The notes under the pieces were generated by a model that was not told where the DNA came from, ran no database searches, and saw only the letters and a list, made by a program, of their open reading frames with translations. The position numbers were made by a program, and so were the translations under genes. Positions 8,407 through 17,666 of a stretch of DNA of 64,000 bases are shown in pieces. How positions within the stretch are numbered: position 1 is the stretch's first letter; every line of letters begins with the position of its first letter. The stretch comes from Emticicia agri (GTDB taxonomy: Bacteria > Bacteroidota > Bacteroidia > Cytophagales > Spirosomataceae). The DNA is taken from NCBI RefSeq assembly GCF_004168285.1, contig NZ_SEWF01000005.1, forward strand, positions 62,001 through 126,000, read 5' to 3'.

Positions 8407-9003
8407 ATGAATCATATACTTGCCCAATATCTTTTCAACAAAGAAATCCTTTACAAAAATCCACAGACTAATATAGTCTCTGAAAAAGAAATTGTAGTTG
8501 AGAAAAAAGAAATTTCTTCTGTAAAAGCCACTTCGATAGAGGTTACTCCGGCAGCGGCAACAACTCCGAAAATCACAGCTACTCCGCCACCTCCTGCTCC
8601 GGTAGTTGAAATACCTAAACCTGTTGTTCCTGTTACTATTCCTTTAAAACTCAACCACAAAGTTTTAGTACTGACTGAAGTGATTTCAGAAGATGAAAAA
8701 GTTTTATTGGGTAATATTCTGAAAGCTGTTGGTTTATCGTTAGCGCAAATAGATTTAATAGAGATGCAGAAAACACAACAGATAGATTACCCATCTTTTA
8801 TTGCTCAAAAAGTTACGACCAAATTTATTAGCTTCGGAGTCGGGCTTAGTAAACTCAACTGGGATATATTGTTAATACCTTATCAAATCAGAACAGTAGC
8901 AGCTATTGATTTTTTATTAGCCAACGAATTAAGCGCAATTGCCGCAGATACCAAATTAAAGAAAGACTTGTGGGCAGCTTTGCAAAAAATGTTCAGTAAA
9001 TAA
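8407..9003 (+). CDS. Uncharacterised protein with Pro-rich linker; possible distant DNA polymerase III psi-like fold
   Basis: 198 residues with three parts: an N-terminal helix-like segment (MNHILAQYLFNKEILY), a low-complexity linker rich in P, A, T, V and E (about residues 20-85, with TPPPPAPVVEIPKP), and a C-terminal globular region of about 110 residues starting at NHKVLVLTEVISEDEKVLL. That region shows alternating strands and helices and ends ADTKLKKDLWAALQKMF. I do not recognise the family with certainty. The ending (charged helix followed by LW-x2-L-x2-F) and the order of strands recall HolD/psi, a clamp-loader subunit with a flexible N-terminus, but this is only a guess from pattern. 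It stands alone between purA and groES. Confidence 0.6.
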   Translation: MNHILAQYLFNKEILYKNPQTNIVSEKEIVVEKKEISSVKATSIEVTPAAATTPKITATPPPPAPVVEIPKPVVPVTIPLKLNHKVLVLTEVISEDEKVLLGNILKAVGLSLAQIDLIEMQKTQQIDYPSFIAQKVTTKFISFGVGLSKLNWDILLIPYQIRTVAAIDFLLANELSAIAADTKLKKDLWAALQKMFSK

Positions 9004-9067
9004 TCTTCTCGTCTATACATCAACTCTATAACAGCTTTTTTGGTGGCGTGTCATGCTTTTAACAATT

Positions 9068-9172
9068 TTGTCAGTTAATACTGAAAATTTGTCAGAAAAC
9101 CGTACCTTTGCGGCTCGTTGGCAAAAATCTTGATGATTTGTCAGCAATCTCTTTATCAGACACATTTGTCTG
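9068..9172. promoter_or_regulatory. groESL control region with repeated TTTGTCAG and inverted repeats
   Basis: Three copies of TTGTCAG lie at 9068, 9089 and 9138. The middle one is part of CTGAAA-ATT-TGTCAG (9081-9095), an inverted repeat with the same spacing and half-site as the element upstream of grpE at 38654-38668. A TACCTTTG -7 element is at 9103-9110. A perfect inverted repeat CAGACA-N4-TGTCTG follows at 9157-9172. I read this as the heat-shock operator/promoter of groESL; no CIRCE element is present. Confidence 0.5.
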
Positions 9173-9219
9173 GTTTTAAATTGTACAATTATTAAAACCA
9201 TAAAAAATCAAAAATAACT

Positions 9220-9495
9220 ATGTCAGTAAACGTTAAGCCATTAGCAGACAGAGTATTAATTGAAGCTGCTCCGGCGGAGGAAAAAACGGCATTCGGTATT
9301 ATCATTCCCGACACTGCTAAAGAAAAGCCACAAAAAGGTATTGTAGTAGCAGTAGGTCCAGGCAAAAAAGACGAACCCCTTTTAGTAAAAGTAGGTGATA
9401 GCGTACTTTACGGTAAATATGCTGGAACTGAAATTACCGTTGAAGGTAAAGAGTATTTGATCATGCGTGAATCAGATATCTACGCAATCGTTTAA
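9220..9495 (+). CDS. groES: Co-chaperonin GroES
   Basis: 91 residues, normal for the family. It shows [26 protein letters not shown] at the N-terminus (mobile loop around residues 17-32), [10 protein letters not shown], and [15 protein letters not shown] near the C-terminus. It forms the heptameric lid of the GroEL folding chamber. groEL follows 126 bases downstream. The leader contains several TTTGTCAG repeats. Confidence 0.97.
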   Translation: MSVNVKPLADRVLIEAAPAEEKTAFGIIIPDTAKEKPQKGIVVAVGPGKKDEPLLVKVGDSVLYGKYAGTEITVEGKEYLIMRESDIYAIV

Positions 9496-9615
9496 TTTTT
9501 TCAGAACTTTAAGTTCGCCGTTATAGTGTGGATTGTAGAATTATCTCTTTCTACATATATTTTCCATTTCTATTCAATCATTCACTCATTTTATTCACTA
9601 ATTCATCATTAGTAA

Positions 9616-11256
<1,641 letters not shown>

Positions 11257-11278
11257 TCAGATGCCTGAATGATATACC

Positions 11279-11310
11279 AAAGCCCTCGGAGCAATTCGAG
11301 GGCTTTATTT
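11279..11310 (+). terminator. Rho-independent terminator of groESL
   Basis: AAAGCCCTCG (11279-11288) pairs with CGAGGGCTTT (11297-11306), 8-base loop, followed by ATTTAT. Confidence 0.85.
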
Positions 11311-11339
11311 ATACCTGAATTTTTTCAAATACTAACCTC

Positions 11340-12218
11340 ATGTTTGCCAAAGCCTACCAAATTGCCAGTAATTATACACAACCCGTTCTTATCTCAACAC
11401 TTCGCTTCGATGGAACGGTAGAATGTAGTGTAGGTACTTTTGTAATTGTCAACCCTGAAGGTTGGATTGTTACTGCTGCTCATATTTTTGATAGTATGCT
11501 GACACAACAGAGGGATGCAATTGAGATAAATCAGTATAATCAGGAAGTAAGCGAGATAGAAAATAACAGGTTTTTATCGTCTCAGGATAAGAAGAAAAAA
11601 TTAGCTAAAATAAAGTTTAATCCAAAATGGATACGAACTTATTCTTACTGGTGGGGTGCTGATTTACATGGAATAAGCAATATCCATTTACTAACCGAGA
11701 ATGATATTGCTGTTGGCAAACTGACCAATTATAATCCGCAGTTCTGCCCACAATATCCTGTATTTAAAAAACCTGATAATCTCGCTTTAGGCACAAGCCT
11801 TTGTAAATTAGGCTATCCGTTTCATGAGGTAAAAGCCACGTTCAATGAAACTAACAACGCTTTTCAGATTGCCCCTAATGCCCTACCCATTCCTCGTTTT
11901 CCGATTGATGGAATATTTACAAGAGAAGTGCTACAACCCAATTCCGGCAATAGTCCTTTTGAAATAAAATTCATTGAAACCTCTACACCCGGATTTCGTG
12001 GACAAAGTGGTGGACCAATTTTTGATACCAATAGTCATATATGGGCTATCCAAAGCCGAACCGCTCACTTAGCCTTGGGGTTTTCACCTAAAGTGGTAGT
12101 TGATAACAAAGAAATCACCGAGCATCAGTTTATTAATGTGGGCATGGGTGTACATGTAGAAACAATTCTGAAATTATTCAATGTCAACAAGGTTCAATAT
12201 AACATAAGTGAATCTTAA
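11340..12218 (+). CDS. Trypsin-like (S1 family) serine protease
   Basis: 292 residues. The catalytic triad is readable: His48 in GWIVTAAHIF, an Asp at about residue 122 in TENDIAVGKL, and Ser at about residue 222 in RGQSGGPIFD. There is no signal peptide and no PDZ domain, unlike DegP/HtrA. A basic insertion (residues 60-100, rich in K, N and Q) separates His from Asp. The lack of an export signal suggests cytoplasmic action or non-classical export; substrates are unknown. It lies 30 bases after the groEL terminator, with its own start at ATG 11340, so proximity to chaperones may or may not mean a quality-control role. Confidence 0.85.
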   Translation: MFAKAYQIASNYTQPVLISTLRFDGTVECSVGTFVIVNPEGWIVTAAHIFDSMLTQQRDAIEINQYNQEVSEIENNRFLSSQDKKKKLAKIKFNPKWIRTYSYWWGADLHGISNIHLLTENDIAVGKLTNYNPQFCPQYPVFKKPDNLALGTSLCKLGYPFHEVKATFNETNNAFQIAPNALPIPRFPIDGIFTREVLQPNSGNSPFEIKFIETSTPGFRGQSGGPIFDTNSHIWAIQSRTAHLALGFSPKVVVDNKEITEHQFINVGMGVHVETILKLFNVNKVQYNISES

Positions 12219-12253
12219 CTGCTAACTTCAACTAATGCACCGATGTTGTCTTC

Positions 12254-12280
12254 ACTCCCCTTCAGGGGTTGGGGGTCAGC
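12254..12280. repeat. REP-like GC-rich hairpin overlapping the 3' end of the MBL gene
   Basis: CTCCCCTTCAGGGGTTGGGG contains CCCC-N4-GGGG hairpin pairing and supplies the last codons and the stop of the MBL-fold gene. Similar text lies at 5676-5698 and the C/G-rich repeat at 37910-37992 is of the same style. Confidence 0.35.
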
Positions 12281-13260
12281 ACCTCTCCTACTTTCAAGGC
12301 CTTTAAATCGCCATTAATTGCCCCTTGCTTTTCCAACTTATGCATTACCCTTAGAGGGTCTCCTAATGGTTCATCGGCTAAATCAAAAGTGCCGTAGTGC
12401 ATGGGTATCATCACTTTTGCTTTGGTATCATTAAATGCTTTTACTGCATCTGTGGGTGAAGTATGGCTTTGTCCCATAAAAAACTCAGGTTTATAGGCAC
12501 CTATCCCAATCATGGCAAAGTCAATGGCAGGAAATACACTCGCAATATCTGCAAAATGCTTACCATAGCCCGAATCACCTCCAAAATAAATAGTCTTACC
12601 CGCTCCCTGAATGATGTATCCGCCCCATAACTGAAGATTGGTATCATTCAGAAAACGCCTGCCCCAATGTCTTGAAGGCACATAAAAGACTTTTATTGCT
12701 TCGGCTGTTTCATATTGCTGAAACCACCCTGCTGTCTGAATTTTACTACTATGCGTAAATCGTTGAATAACAGGAGCTAAATTCAAACCTGTCAGATAAG
12801 TAGCATCAGGATTATTTTTCGCTAATAGTTTCAGGCTTTTTTCATCACAATGGTCTCGATGGTCGTGCGAAACTAAAATATAATCTATATTACGCAAATC
12901 AGCGGCTGACACAGGCAAGGCTGATTGTCGTTTTATGAGAGAAATATTGAATAATACAGGGTCTATCAGAAAAGTAATACCTGCCAGCCGAATAAAGAAA
13001 GAAGCATGCCCTAACCATACAATACAATCCTTTTTTGAGTCAAGAAACCCTTGATTTTGCAATACTTCTGCTCGCCATTGTTCTGTTTTCTTCTCTGATT
13101 TCTGAGGATTTCGGGTAAACTGCCATCGCAAAACCTCTTTGAATGAATCAACAAACGGAAATTCATAATTAACGAATCTGCCTCTTTCATCAATAGGTGT
13201 TCCATTCCATTCAAACGGCAATTTGAGTGTAGGTAAGTCGGGATTCGAGGTATAAGGCAT
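12262..13260 (-). CDS. MBL-fold metal-dependent hydrolase (UlaG/NAPE-PLD-like)
   Basis: 332 residues. The metallo-beta-lactamase metal motif is HDHRDH at residues 132-137, preceded by WLGHASFFIRLAGITFLIDPV, and later FGGDSGYGKHF (metal-bridging Asp) and MIPMHYGTFDLADEP (distal His). The order fits the L-ascorbate-6-phosphate lactonase/NAPE-PLD branch, whose members hydrolyse phosphodiesters or lactones. No signal peptide, so cytoplasmic. The last residues (LTPNP) and the stop lie inside a short dispersed GC-rich repeat, which suggests the C-terminus was remodelled by it. It converges with the serine protease gene. Confidence 0.88.
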   Translation of the reverse strand: MPYTSNPDLPTLKLPFEWNGTPIDERGRFVNYEFPFVDSFKEVLRWQFTRNPQKSEKKTEQWRAEVLQNQGFLDSKKDCIVWLGHASFFIRLAGITFLIDPVLFNISLIKRQSALPVSAADLRNIDYILVSHDHRDHCDEKSLKLLAKNNPDATYLTGLNLAPVIQRFTHSSKIQTAGWFQQYETAEAIKVFYVPSRHWGRRFLNDTNLQLWGGYIIQGAGKTIYFGGDSGYGKHFADIASVFPAIDFAMIGIGAYKPEFFMGQSHTSPTDAVKAFNDTKAKVMIPMHYGTFDLADEPLGDPLRVMHKLEKQGAINGDLKALKVGEVLTPNP

Positions 13261-13381
13261 TTTGTAAAATTGATTTCTTTTTACAATTGAAAGTTGTTTG
13301 TAAAAGTTCCATTGGTACCTACGAAAGTTAATCTAAAAATGGACTAATACTATAATATTGCTTCTTGCTTAGTCTCGGGCT

Positions 13382-13590
13382 GGTACTTTTTGTTGCTGCA
13401 AAAAGTAACCCTGACTGGGCGTCCCAAAAGCAGCCATCATTTAAACTCATACAATTAAAAACCCGATATTCTATTTCTTTTTCTCTTGGTTTTTAGCTTG
13501 ATTTTTAATCGTAGACTAGCCGTCCGCCTCAACAGGAAATGATGTTTTGCGGACGGCTAGTCAAGGTTACAATTTTAGTTGTTATTATTT
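13382..13590 (+). repeat. Dispersed intergenic repeat, copy 1
   Basis: Runs of near identity are shared with the reverse complement of 38762-38933: a TACTTTTTG...CAAAAAGTAAC hairpin, then CATCATTTAAACTC, TACAATTAAAAA, CTTGATTTTTAA, CAACAGGAAATGATGTTTT and AATTTTAGTTGTTATT in the same order. In this copy the conserved AGGAAATGATGTTTT core is framed by 14-base inverted repeats (GACTAGCCGTCCGC at 13514-13527 and its complement at 13549-13562), which copy 2 lacks. The rest of the 458-base gap (13261-13718) shows nothing else recognisable. Confidence 0.7.
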
Positions 13591-13718
13591 CAATATTACT
13601 TATAGTTCCTTGCGAAACTTAATTTCCTCTGTTCTGAAGTCTTTAGAACTTTAATTAAGGGTTTGTTTCTATTAGCAATAAACTTTTTCACATATTTACT
13701 GAAATAACACTGAATACT

Positions 13719-14708
13719 ATGCCAACTTTTCAAGCCTTTTATGTAACCGAAAATGCAGATAAAACATTTTCAAACCAGATTATAGAACGTTCTACTGATG
13801 ATTTACCTGCCGGAGAAGTATTGATACGTGTCAAATATTCCTCACTTAATTATAAAGATGCGCTTTCTTCTATCGGTAATCGTGGAGTTACCCGAAATTT
13901 CCCACATACCCCCGGCATTGATGCCGCAGGTATCATAGAAGAATCAAGTTCTGATGAATTTTCAGTAGGTGAGCAAGTAGTTGTTACGGGCTTTGATTTA
14001 GGCATGAATACCGCAGGTGGATTCGGACAATATATTCGTGTGCCTGCCAGATGGGTTGTAAAATTACCAAGAGGTTTACGTCTGAAAGAAAGTATGATTT
14101 TTGGTACAGCCGGGCTAACAGCCGCTTTGTGTATTGATAAATTATTACAAAACGAGCTTACATCCGACAAAGGCAAAGTAATTGTAACAGGAGCAACCGG
14201 AGGTGTAGGCACAATGACAGTAATGATTCTGGCAAAATTGGGGTTTCATGTGGTAGGTGTAACAGGCAAACCCGAAGGAGAAGTATTTCTTTTAAATTTA
14301 GGGGCAAAAGAAGTTATTTCCCGTGAAGCCGTCAATGACCAGTCGGGCAAACCTATGCTGAAAGGTATTTATGCCGGATGCGTAGATACTGTGGGCGGAA
14401 ATATGCTGGCAACTATCCTGAAGTCTATGCAATATAATGGAGTGGTGAGTATATGTGGCTTAGTGCAATCGCCCGAGTTACCAACTTCTGTTTTCCCGTT
14501 TATCCTGCGTGGTGTTTCTATGTTTGGTATAGATTCTTCTGAATGTGATCTTGAATGGAGAAAAAAGATGTGGAAAAACCTTGCCAAAAAATGGAAACCG
14601 AAAGGTATTCAGAACATTATAAAAATAGTTACATTAAAAGGATTGTCAAAAGAAATCAAAAAGATACTGAAAGGCGGACAGGTGGGAAGAGTGGTTGTGA
14701 GGCTATAA
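13719..14708 (+). CDS. YhdH/YhfP-family quinone oxidoreductase (acrylyl-CoA reductase AcuI type)
   Basis: 329 residues of the zinc-independent medium-chain reductase superfamily. Landmarks are VKYSSLNYKDALSSIGN, FPHTPGIDAAG (substrate half), the Rossmann motif VTGATGGVGTMTVMIL (about residues 150-165), and the YhdH-type C-terminal VSMFGIDSSECDLEWRKKMW. E. coli AcuI (YhdH) reduces acrylyl-CoA with NADPH. A flanking metabolic gene that would tell the substrate is absent. Convergent with the M28 peptidase gene across a long hairpin. Confidence 0.9.
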   Translation: MPTFQAFYVTENADKTFSNQIIERSTDDLPAGEVLIRVKYSSLNYKDALSSIGNRGVTRNFPHTPGIDAAGIIEESSSDEFSVGEQVVVTGFDLGMNTAGGFGQYIRVPARWVVKLPRGLRLKESMIFGTAGLTAALCIDKLLQNELTSDKGKVIVTGATGGVGTMTVMILAKLGFHVVGVTGKPEGEVFLLNLGAKEVISREAVNDQSGKPMLKGIYAGCVDTVGGNMLATILKSMQYNGVVSICGLVQSPELPTSVFPFILRGVSMFGIDSSECDLEWRKKMWKNLAKKWKPKGIQNIIKIVTLKGLSKEIKKILKGGQVGRVVVRL

Positions 14709-14725
14709 ATTTTAAAAATAGAACA

Positions 14726-14803
14726 GCCACAATGTAAACAAAGATAACAAAATGTTACACAATTTGCTCATTATCAATTGTGCAACTTAGTGTACATTGT
14801 GGC
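14726..14803. terminator. Long composite hairpin between convergent genes
   Basis: Outer stem GCCACAATGTA (14726-14736) with TACATTGTGGC (14793-14803), and an inner stem GTTACACAATT (14754-14764) with AATTGTGCAAC (14776-14786, one mismatch). There is no T-run of note, so termination is inferred from position; the size is unusual. Confidence 0.5.
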
Positions 14804-14826
14804 AGAAAACATACAATTATATAATC

Positions 14827-16188
14827 TTACAACCCATATTTATCAATCAAATACACCAAAGCGGCCATAGAAGCGGCACCTAATTGTAGTTCTCTTTCAT
14901 TCACAGCATCTAATTTATCATTTTGTGCATGATGAAAATCGAAATAACGTTGCGAATCGGGTTTAAAACCAATCAATAAAGTACCCAGATTTCCTAAAGG
15001 GCCAATATCTGCGCCACCGCTACCTCTGCCGATTTCAGCCAGCCCATAAGGCGCCAACAGGTTTTTATAGACTGTTACTTTAGCTATCTGTTCGTTGGTA
15101 CCTACCATGCCGAAGCCTCTTGGGGTAAAACCACCATTATCTGACTCTATTGCGGCAATGTGTTTTTCGTTGTTTTGTTTAGCTAAATCAGCATATTTAG
15201 TCCCTCCTCTCAATCCATTTTCTTCATTCATATACATCACGGCTCTGATAGTACGTTTGGGTTTAATACCTAAGGCTTTCATGGCACGTAATACTTCAAT
15301 AGCCTGTACACACCCTGAACCATCGTCCTGTGCCCCTTCTGCCAAATCCCACGAATCAAGGTGCCCGCCTACGACAATAATCTCATCCGGTTTTTCTGTA
15401 CCGCGTATCTCTCCTACCACATTGTGCGAAGGTGCATCATCTAAAGTCTGACAGTTCTGTTTGAAATAAAACTTCAGTTTCGGGTTTTCTTTTAATAGTT
15501 TGCTTAACAAATTAGCCCCATTGGTACTAATGGCCGCCGTTGGAATCATCGGAATTCCCGGTGCATAACGCATACCGCCTGTATGTGGATTATTATCCTG
15601 CAAAGTAGTCATTGAACGTACTATGGCACCTACAGCACCATATTTAGCCGCTTCTGATGCGCCATTGCCACGTTGCCCTACGGCTCCGGCATAGGCTTCA
15701 AAAGTATTAATTTTGGTTGGGTCCATCGGGCGGTTAAATAATACTATTTTACCTTTTACTTTTGCTTCGCCTAAAGCCTTCAGTTCTTCAAAGGTTTTTA
15801 CCTCTATTACTTCTGCTTTTATACCAATAGCAGGTGTTGCTACCGACCCACCTAAAGCAACAATCGGCACTTTGGTTTTCACTTTTCCGTTTTCAATATA
15901 GGCTTCTTCTTTGGCTCCTCTTACCCAATGCGGTACCATCACCTCTTGCAGAAACACTTTCTCGAAACCATAATCTTCCATCACCTTTTTGGTGTATTGT
16001 ACAGCTTTTGCTGCGCCAGTTGAGCCACTCAAGCGTGGGCCTATGGTTTTGCACAGATAAGTTAATGTTTTATAACATTCTCCATTGGTCAGAATTTCAT
16101 CATAAATTTTTCTGATTTGAAGTGAATCAGTGTTTTGTGCAAAGCCTGAAAATGCACAAAAAAGCAGGAAAAACAGGATTTTCTTCAT
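14827..16188 (-). CDS. Exported M28-family aminopeptidase with PA domain
   Basis: 453 residues with an N-terminal signal peptide (MKKILFFLLFCAFSGFAQ). A protease-associated domain occupies roughly residues 120-240 (GKIVLFNRPMDP, AAKYGAVGAIVRSM). The peptidase core has the M28 zinc ligands: GGHLDSWDLAEGAQDDGSG (His and Asp), MNEENGLRGG (catalytic Glu and ligand Glu), ESDNGGF (Asp) and FDFHHAQND (His). It probably trims peptides in the periplasm, similar to glutamate carboxypeptidase-like exopeptidases. It is monocistronic, 118 bases from the PspC gene on the same strand. Confidence 0.93.
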   Translation of the reverse strand: MKKILFFLLFCAFSGFAQNTDSLQIRKIYDEILTNGECYKTLTYLCKTIGPRLSGSTGAAKAVQYTKKVMEDYGFEKVFLQEVMVPHWVRGAKEEAYIENGKVKTKVPIVALGGSVATPAIGIKAEVIEVKTFEELKALGEAKVKGKIVLFNRPMDPTKINTFEAYAGAVGQRGNGASEAAKYGAVGAIVRSMTTLQDNNPHTGGMRYAPGIPMIPTAAISTNGANLLSKLLKENPKLKFYFKQNCQTLDDAPSHNVVGEIRGTEKPDEIIVVGGHLDSWDLAEGAQDDGSGCVQAIEVLRAMKALGIKPKRTIRAVMYMNEENGLRGGTKYADLAKQNNEKHIAAIESDNGGFTPRGFGMVGTNEQIAKVTVYKNLLAPYGLAEIGRGSGGADIGPLGNLGTLLIGFKPDSQRYFDFHHAQNDKLDAVNERELQLGAASMAALVYLIDKYGL

Positions 16189-16306
16189 AGTGTTTGTTTA
16201 GAAGTGTTCAGATATTTCATTTTCTCAAAAGTACATTTTTTGAGTAAAATATCCAATGGAATACTTCTAACAAAATAGCTACTATATAGAGTGAGATTGG
16301 AAGAAT

Positions 16307-16528
16307 TTAAAACTCCCAGACGGTAGGATTCTTGTGTCTGCGTAAATGCTTACGCACCTCCATCCAGAACGCCAGGACTAAATATAGGATGATAGGAGAG
16401 CCAAATGTAAAAAAGGAAGCATAGATAAAATAAAGCCTCACACTACTTGCAGAAAAGTTAAGCTTTTCCCCCAAGCGAGAGCAAACTCCAAAAAGTTGGT
16501 TTTCTACGAGGTATCTCAGGCGATTCAT
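16307..16528 (-). CDS. PspC-domain small membrane protein
   Basis: 73 residues. The PspC pattern is clear: LFGVCSRLGEKLNFSASSVRLYFIYASFF followed by a membrane segment (GSPIILYLVLAFWMEV) and a basic tail (RKHLRRHKN). PspC domains act in envelope-stress signalling; in short stand-alone forms the role is unclear. The gene is divergent from cspA. Confidence 0.85.
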   Translation of the reverse strand: MNRLRYLVENQLFGVCSRLGEKLNFSASSVRLYFIYASFFTFGSPIILYLVLAFWMEVRKHLRRHKNPTVWEF

Positions 16529-16736
16529 TTTTCTTTGTTTTTACAAAAATATGACGAATCTAACAATAATCTCTTAATTAACAATAAAACAACAAAAAAA
16601 TAATGAAACCTTTTGCTTTTTTGTACAAATAAATATGAGTTTTGTCCAAATATATTTTCTACAAAACTTGTTTTATCATTTAAAATATGTACATTGCAAT
16701 TCAATTCTTCATTTTCTCATAATTTTTTTTATTTCA

Positions 16737-16931
16737 ATGCAAACAGGTGTAGTTAAATTCTTCAACGAGACTAAAGGCTTTGGTTTCATCGTTGACGATG
16801 CTTCAGGGCAGGAAATCTTCGTTCACGTGACAGGTCTCGGCGGCAGAAAGATTCGTGAAAACGATCATGTTGAATACGAAGTTGTCGAAGGTCGCAAGGG
16901 TTTGAATGCAGTCAACGTGAAAAAAATATAA
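16737..16931 (+). CDS. Cold-shock domain protein
   Basis: 64 residues starting MQTGVVKFFNETKGFGFI, with RNP1 (KGFGFI) and RNP2 (EIFVHVTGL) motifs of the single-strand nucleic-acid-binding CSD fold. The reading frame is open upstream to 16635, but the hydrophobic text there is not CSD-like and the ATG at 16737 gives the standard length. The long AT-rich leader (about 100 bases or more) is in keeping with thermosensitive csp leaders; I saw no defined structure in it. Confidence 0.93.
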   Translation: MQTGVVKFFNETKGFGFIVDDASGQEIFVHVTGLGGRKIRENDHVEYEVVEGRKGLNAVNVKKI

Positions 16932-16965
16932 TTTTTTTCTGAGTACGATTGTTTCAGTTCCACTA

Positions 16966-17003
16966 CCTCACTATTCTACACAATAGTGAGGTTTTCTTTT
17001 TTT
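16966..17003 (+). terminator. Rho-independent terminator of the cold-shock gene
   Basis: CCTCACTATT (16966-16975) pairs with AATAGTGAGG (16982-16991) across six bases, followed by TTTTCTTTTTTT. Confidence 0.88.
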
Positions 17004-17161
17004 AGCCAACGTAGTTTTCCGTAATTTCTTAGGGGTTTTTACGCATTTTACTAAGCGGTCTATCATTATATGAATACTTCATTATATATTTCGGGTGTAT
17101 TTTGAAGTTTTGCCAAAATACCTGCTATTTATTATTATCTAATCTAAAACACCTTACTATT

Positions 17162-17641
17162 ATGGCACTACAATGGCCTTTCTTAAGTGAAAGAATAAGT
17201 AAACTCGGAGACCTTTTTTCTTTGAAAGACGTAAAAGACTTTACAGGCAAATTCAAAGCAGAAGTTAATTTAGCCAAAGGAGAAGATTCTCTATCTTCAA
17301 AATTTCTGGTAAATGGCGAAGTAAGAACAGGAGAGTTCTTTGGTATTGATAAAATCTACCAGTTAATCACCTTAGCTAAAGAAAAAAGTAATACCATAGC
17401 CGGCATCAGAGTTTATTATGGTTTAGCTCACGAAAGTTTTGACAATAAATCAGGAGAGTCAGCCATTTCAACAAGTGCAATTGATGGAGCAGACGACTCA
17501 TCATTAAGACCTCGTTTATTTTTAGTTGCAGTAGATGAAACCGGAGCAGACATTGAAATTAATCTGAGTAGTCTGAAAGACGTACCAGATGGCAATGGGT
17601 TAGGGAATGGTTCGCCACAACCACCATTTGGAAATGGATAA
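17162..17641 (+). CDS. Hypothetical protein upstream of a two-component operon
   Basis: 159 residues from ATG 17162; the frame also opens at a TTG 60 bases earlier but the text there is poor. No signal peptide or membrane segment. The sequence is mixed alpha/beta with a conserved-looking centre (FLVNGEVRTGEFFGIDKIYQLI, GIRVYYGLAHE) and a disordered Gly/Pro-rich tail (GNGLGNGSPQPPFGNG). I do not recognise the family. It lies 25 bases before the 7TM protein gene and probably belongs to that operon. Confidence 0.65.
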   Translation: MALQWPFLSERISKLGDLFSLKDVKDFTGKFKAEVNLAKGEDSLSSKFLVNGEVRTGEFFGIDKIYQLITLAKEKSNTIAGIRVYYGLAHESFDNKSGESAISTSAIDGADDSSLRPRLFLVAVDETGADIEINLSSLKDVPDGNGLGNGSPQPPFGNG

Positions 17642-17666
17642 ATAAAAACAAGGACTTGGAAAACGA

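Noticed and set aside
8235-8471. ORF of 78 codons through the REPIN-like repeat
   Set aside because: It arises from the palindromic repeat and overlaps the start of a better gene at 8407; composition is not protein-like.
16635-16736. 34-codon N-terminal extension of the cold-shock protein
   Set aside because: Hydrophobic AT-rich text; the ATG at 16737 gives the standard 64-residue CSD protein.
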